Assembly: GCA_030604325.1 (NCBI GenBank)
Contig: JAUVWC010000022.1
Location: forward strand, 1 to 9,703
Source of the DNA: Candidatus Zixiibacteriota bacterium
GTDB lineage: Bacteria > Blakebacterota > Blakebacteria > Blakebacterales > Blakebacteraceae
Direction: 5' to 3'
Length of the DNA stretch: 9,703 nt
Shown here: positions 6,709-9,703 of the stretch, piece after piece
Layout of the letters: every line of letters begins with the position of its first letter
Numbering within the stretch: the first letter of the stretch is position 1
Translations under genes and position numbers: made by a program
The notes under the pieces: generated by a model
Databases searched by the model: none
Seen by the model: only the letters and a program-made list of their open reading frames with translations
Told to the model about the DNA's origin: nothing

Positions 6709-8634
6709 CTAATTATTGCCGCTGCTGATATTCTCACCCTCTCTGTCCCACCAGGCCTTCCAGGCCTTTAGATTCCAACCGTATTTCTTGCCGGTGGCCT
6801 CCTCGAGAACCTGAGCGGTTATGTTGTTCCAGATGCTGGTGCCTGTCCTTACATAGATGTATCCCCTTGAAGAACGGAGAGGAACCCGGCCCCTGTTCTC
6901 GTACACCTTCCACGCTGTCTCTATGATGGGACCGGCATATATGAGATTACCCTTCTCGACCATGGCCAGAAATGCGCTCCAGGGTTCTCCTCTCCAATAA
7001 ATGGCGGCAAAGCGATCTGTTTCCCTATAGAGTTCAAAGAAACGCAGAGCGACGCCGTCAAATTCCCGATACCCGTGATAAGCGAGAAGCAGCGCCGCCT
7101 GAAATCGCGTGTAAATTCTCACCTTCGTGTCCTCGACTACACGGCGAAGCTCCTGAATACCGGGTTCTCCCATCCGGGGGAGATATGTGATTAGGGGGAT
7201 AGCGGATGGATATCGATAATCGTAGTACCTTATCTGGCGGTATTCCTCCCACAGCTCCACGAATCCAGGATCGAGCTGTTCCGCCAGCTCGGATATAATT
7301 CGGTAGAGTGAACTTGTTAGATTATTGAAACGCCGCACCTTCAGTTTTTCATCGGCCGTCCGCAGCTGGTAATTCTTTGAAAGTATGATATGCGCTTCCT
7401 GGTAAACGTCTCTCAATTCACTGATCGACCTTCTTGCCTGTCGGTGAAGCTCGTCAATAAACCCGGGAGCGTTCCACTCCTTCATGTAGTCCCAGACCGG
7501 GATATCTTCTGGCTTAGATGTCTCTCTGAACGGCCCCCAGCGGTTGAGCCATAACGATCGACGGATGAGATCCAGATCCTCCATTGAGCCGTTTTTTCGA
7601 TACCAGTAGCATGCGGCTCTTCTGAGCAGCCCGTCGTCCTTACTTTCGCTGACAATCCACCTGCGCATAAGCGTTGCGAACTCAGGGCCCAGATCGATAC
7701 CCATAGAGGATGTCAGATAGGCGATCTCCTTGATTAGCTCCATACTCTCGATCTGTGGCAGAATATCTATCAGCGTCTCCTCTCCACGCGGGTCCTCTCT
7801 GGCGGCGAGCATGTAGGCGGCCATCATCCTGACATTGAGCAGGGGAGTGTCGAGGAAGGAGGCGATCGATTCAGTGTGTTCCGCATGCGAGGCTCGTCCT
7901 GCAAGGTGAAGGGCGATTAATTTGTGGTGTTCTGAATACCCCGGTTGCTTGGCGATATCGAGACAGCGGGCGATCCAACGTTCGCTCCTGTATTCGGCGG
8001 CCAGGATTTCGATATCCGTGTGGGGGGAGATTGTGTCACGGCGCCGGTAGGTGCGAACCACTCGGCCGCGCAGGCCCAGCAGGTTGCTGTCGCCGATTCT
8101 CTCTGTTGGATAGGTCAGGCCACCGGGGGAGATATTGGTATGCAATATCATCACCACTGAAATACTGTCCGGATCATCCCTTATGTTCCCCGCCTTTTGG
8201 TGGATAAACCGGTCCACCAGGGCATCGAGGCCGGCTTCCGGGCCGGCGAATCGAACTGTCCAGTGTAATCTGTATAACTGCCCGGTCTGCCAGGCGTCGC
8301 CGGGTGGAACGATGGTAAGACTCCAGAAAATCAGCGCATAGCCTGCCAGGGCGATGGCGGCCACTGCGGGTCGGGCTAGAAGCCCGACAGCGCCTGGCCG
8401 GGCGCGTATTGAGGCCAGGATGGTAATAGTCCCCGCACGTCCTGGCAGGAGGATGATCTTGATCCAGTAGATCTTTTGCCCCGACTCCCCTTCAAAAAGG
8501 AAGGAGAGCGGACTGAGTTCCAGCAGCACCCAACCGGCGGCAAACACAAGGATCGCGCTCAACAGCCCTGTAATCTGCCGACCCAGCATCTTGCCGAAGT
8601 AGAGACCCAGACCCAGCCCGAATACCAGCAGCAT
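6709..8634 (-). CDS. C-terminal part of a broken ABC-2 permease fused to a large HEAT-like domain
   Basis: From the ATG at 8634 this frame encodes 641 residues. It opens inside a membrane helix (LLVFGLGLGLYF), with further helices at about 22-42 and 90-109. Together with the upstream fragment these make a 6-TM ABC-2-type permease. Residues about 114-641 are soluble. Paired amphipathic helices with alanine/leucine-rich spacing (for example about 225-310 and 485-520) look like HEAT-type repeats. The end carries TGKKYGWNLKAWKAWW (614-629), reminiscent of a C-terminal motif I associate with HEAT-repeat proteins. The function is unknown; if both ends of a 6-TM permease face inward, the domain would be cytoplasmic. 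The frame is open upstream to 9045, but that part reads as an out-of-frame translation of the permease. Adding one base near 8666-8669 joins both parts into 782 residues. Base composition is lower in GC than in the plus-strand genes. Confidence 0.7.
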   Translation of the reverse strand: MLLVFGLGLGLYFGKMLGRQITGLLSAILVFAAGWVLLELSPLSFLFEGESGQKIYWIKIILLPGRAGTITILASIRARPGAVGLLARPAVAAIALAGYALIFWSLTIVPPGDAWQTGQLYRLHWTVRFAGPEAGLDALVDRFIHQKAGNIRDDPDSISVVMILHTNISPGGLTYPTERIGDSNLLGLRGRVVRTYRRRDTISPHTDIEILAAEYRSERWIARCLDIAKQPGYSEHHKLIALHLAGRASHAEHTESIASFLDTPLLNVRMMAAYMLAAREDPRGEETLIDILPQIESMELIKEIAYLTSSMGIDLGPEFATLMRRWIVSESKDDGLLRRAACYWYRKNGSMEDLDLIRRSLWLNRWGPFRETSKPEDIPVWDYMKEWNAPGFIDELHRQARRSISELRDVYQEAHIILSKNYQLRTADEKLKVRRFNNLTSSLYRIISELAEQLDPGFVELWEEYRQIRYYDYRYPSAIPLITYLPRMGEPGIQELRRVVEDTKVRIYTRFQAALLLAYHGYREFDGVALRFFELYRETDRFAAIYWRGEPWSAFLAMVEKGNLIYAGPIIETAWKVYENRGRVPLRSSRGYIYVRTGTSIWNNITAQVLEEATGKKYGWNLKAWKAWWDREGENISSGNN

Positions 8635-9056
8635 CAGGCTGCCCAACCAGCGCTCAAATACGAAAGGGGAGGAATGCTGAATTCGATGGGCCAGGCACCG
8701 GTCAGGAGTTCTACGATGCCGACCAGGATGGCTGAGAAGAAGAGCAGACCTAGACGTACACCCAGCTTGGTTGCCAGTATATCGTTGGGGGATATCGGCT
8801 TGGCCATGAGGGGTTCGAGGGTCTCGTATTCCTCCTCTACGGCGTAGGCCGTCACACCCAGGACGAGGGCCACGAAGAAAAGGATGGCAATAGCGGTATT
8901 GTGGAAATCGATCCCCCAGACGTAGCGGGAGGTGCTTGAAGGGAGTTTCGCAAGTGTCGCCAGGGTGATTATCCATCCCAGCACCAATACTGCGTATGAT
9001 TCTCTCAGCTCCTTCCACCAGAGCTTTGTTGCGCGTTCCTGCCACCAGCCCGTCAT
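8634..9056 (-). CDS. N-terminal part of an ABC-2-type transporter permease, frame broken near its end
   Basis: The frame gives 140 residues starting MTGWWQERATKLWWKELRES. Membrane helices lie at about 20-37, 52-72 and 96-117. Between the second and third is EEEYETLEPLMAKPIS (73-88), the cytoplasmic ExET...KPIS segment seen in ABC-2 permeases that work with a separate ATPase. The ATG at 9056 has AAGGAG (9063-9068) six bases upstream and overlaps the stop of the preceding permease as ATGA, so translation is probably coupled. The last roughly ten residues, after SIPP, are out of frame with the natural continuation. The frame then stops in TGATG (8636-8632), whose ATG opens the downstream frame. 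It is either a frameshifted gene, a sequencing or assembly error, or a split gene read by stop-start reinitiation. The long open stretch upstream to 9332 in this frame is only the antisense-free shadow of the neighbouring permease. Confidence 0.75.
   Translation of the reverse strand: MTGWWQERATKLWWKELRESYAVLVLGWIITLATLAKLPSSTSRYVWGIDFHNTAIAILFFVALVLGVTAYAVEEEYETLEPLMAKPISPNDILATKLGVRLGLLFFSAILVGIVELLTGAWPIEFSIPPLSYLSAGWAA
8666..8669 (-). other. Probable frameshift point in the permease-HEAT gene
   Basis: On the minus strand the coding sequence reads ATT CCT CCC CTT TCG in the upstream frame. Immediately after it, the sensible protein continues as TTC GTA TTT GAG CGC TGG (FVFERW). One extra C in the CCCC run (8666-8669 on the plus strand as GGGG) would join the frames as SIPPPFVFERWLGSL. 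The whole span 9056-6709 is 2348 bases, and one added base makes it exactly 783 codons. Homopolymer miscounting or a true one-base deletion both fit. Confidence 0.65.
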
Positions 9057-9703
9057 GCTAGGCTCCTTCCCACTTCTCTTCTTACCAGGAGAGTCGAGGC
9101 CAGAGCAGTGGTCATGAGCAGAAGTAGAACCAGGAGCCAGAAGCTGCCCCATGGTGCCTGCAGCATCTCCAGTTGCCAGGCGCTGCTTAGGATGGGTACG
9201 CCTACGACGGCTGTCCCCAGCGATCCACCGATTATCAGAGCCGTGCTCTGGAAGGGCGCCCTGACCGAAACGGCGATCGTGACCATCAACACCACCAGCT
9301 GGGCGGCAAGAATGGAGAGGGTGACATACCAAATCACATATGGAGGAGTGAACAGGTAGAGGGGATTATCGGGGCTACCTGCTCTTATCAGCATCAGTGC
9401 AAGCACGCCTCCCGTCAGTATCAGAGTCTGAGCGAAGCGCATGCCGATTTTCGCGGCCAAAAGCCTGGTAGCCGATATCGGTTTGCTGAGGAGAAAGTCT
9501 TCCGTCTCCTGATCTCTTTCGCCGACGTAGGCATCCATCCCCAGGATAGCCGGTATAAGGAGAAGCCCGGCCCCCCAGCTGATGAGATAGATGTATATCT
9601 CACCGAAGACGATGAAATTGCTGATCGGGCTGATCGGGAGCAGCAGTGCGGTGATCCCGTAAAAGGCGGCAAGTACTGCGAAACGCAGCCGCAGGCTTCT
9701 CCA
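9053..9703 (-). CDS. ABC-2-type transporter permease, N-terminus beyond the window
   Basis: The reading frame is open from the right edge (9703) to the stop at 9053-9055, giving 216 visible residues. I translated the edge by hand because the first internal ATG (9538) would cut off a membrane helix. Hydrophobic segments lie at about 8-24, 35-55, 92-107, 123-147, 155-172 and 187-206 of the visible part. Between the second and third is GERDQETEDFLLSKPISATR (61-80), the ABC-2 permease cytoplasmic motif, closely parallel to EYETLEPLMAKPIS in the next gene. The two permeases are therefore probably paralogues forming a heterodimer. The gene overlaps its downstream neighbour by four bases (ATGA). An ATP-binding subunit would be expected upstream, past the right edge. 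The substrate is unknown. Only a few residues may be missing at the N-terminus, but this cannot be judged here. Confidence 0.85.
   Translation of the reverse strand, partial: WRSLRLRFAVLAAFYGITALLLPISPISNFIVFGEIYIYLISWGAGLLLIPAILGMDAYVGERDQETEDFLLSKPISATRLLAAKIGMRFAQTLILTGGVLALMLIRAGSPDNPLYLFTPPYVIWYVTLSILAAQLVVLMVTIAVSVRAPFQSTALIIGGSLGTAVVGVPILSSAWQLEMLQAPWGSFWLLVLLLLMTTALASTLLVRREVGRSLA

Noticed and set aside
8660..8675. Programmed -1 ribosomal frameshift at CCTCCCCTTT
   Set aside because: No X XXY YYZ slippery heptamer lies in the zero frame, and the C-run is too short for likely polymerase slippage. I saw no clear stimulatory hairpin, though I did not fold the region.
8670..9045. First ~125 residues of the long 6709-9045 minus frame as a true N-terminus
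   Set aside because: They are rich in R, P, G and H without membrane helices, while the adjacent frame over the same bases gives a clean ABC-2 permease start with its own ribosome site at 9063-9068.

Overview
The window comes from a bacterium with fairly GC-rich DNA. Genes are closely spaced, most have clear Shine-Dalgarno sites, and there are no introns, tRNA or rRNA genes. I cannot place the organism from this sequence. The mix of a secreted TPR protein, ABC-2 permeases and a HEAT-like domain would suit an uncultured lineage of the FCB/PVC kind, but that is a weak inference.

Layout: (1) 1-172 is the left edge, with no gene I can support. (2) 173-940 is a RadC-family JAMM protein. (3) 941-1152 is an intergenic leader. 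At 972-1088 it holds a compact, tandemly duplicated RNA-like structure: four hairpins inside one closing stem, with compensatory base changes between the two copies. I do not recognise its family, and it is the most interesting object here. (4) 1153-5139 is a probable three-gene operon: an aldehyde dehydrogenase, a D-2-hydroxyacid dehydrogenase and a tryptophanase-type PLP lyase. Gaps are 55-56 bases and both internal genes carry strong AAGGAGG sites. The lyase would release pyruvate, ammonia and indole (or an analogous leaving group), and the two dehydrogenases could process keto acids or aldehydes in the same catabolic route. The shared pathway is inferred. (5) 5251-6579 is an exported TPR-repeat protein with a promoter-like sequence before it and a clear intrinsic terminator (6612-6643) after it.

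(6) 6709-9703 lies on the minus strand and converges on the TPR gene. It encodes two ABC-2-type permease subunits with an ATGA overlap. The first runs off the right edge. The second is broken: its 6-TM membrane part changes reading frame near 8666-8669, and its C-terminus is an unusual soluble domain of about 530 residues, HEAT-like in part. Restoring one base gives a continuous 782-residue permease-HEAT fusion. As it stands, the upstream fragment ends in a TGATG stop/start overlap with the downstream frame. The ATPase partner is not in view and would be expected beyond the right edge.
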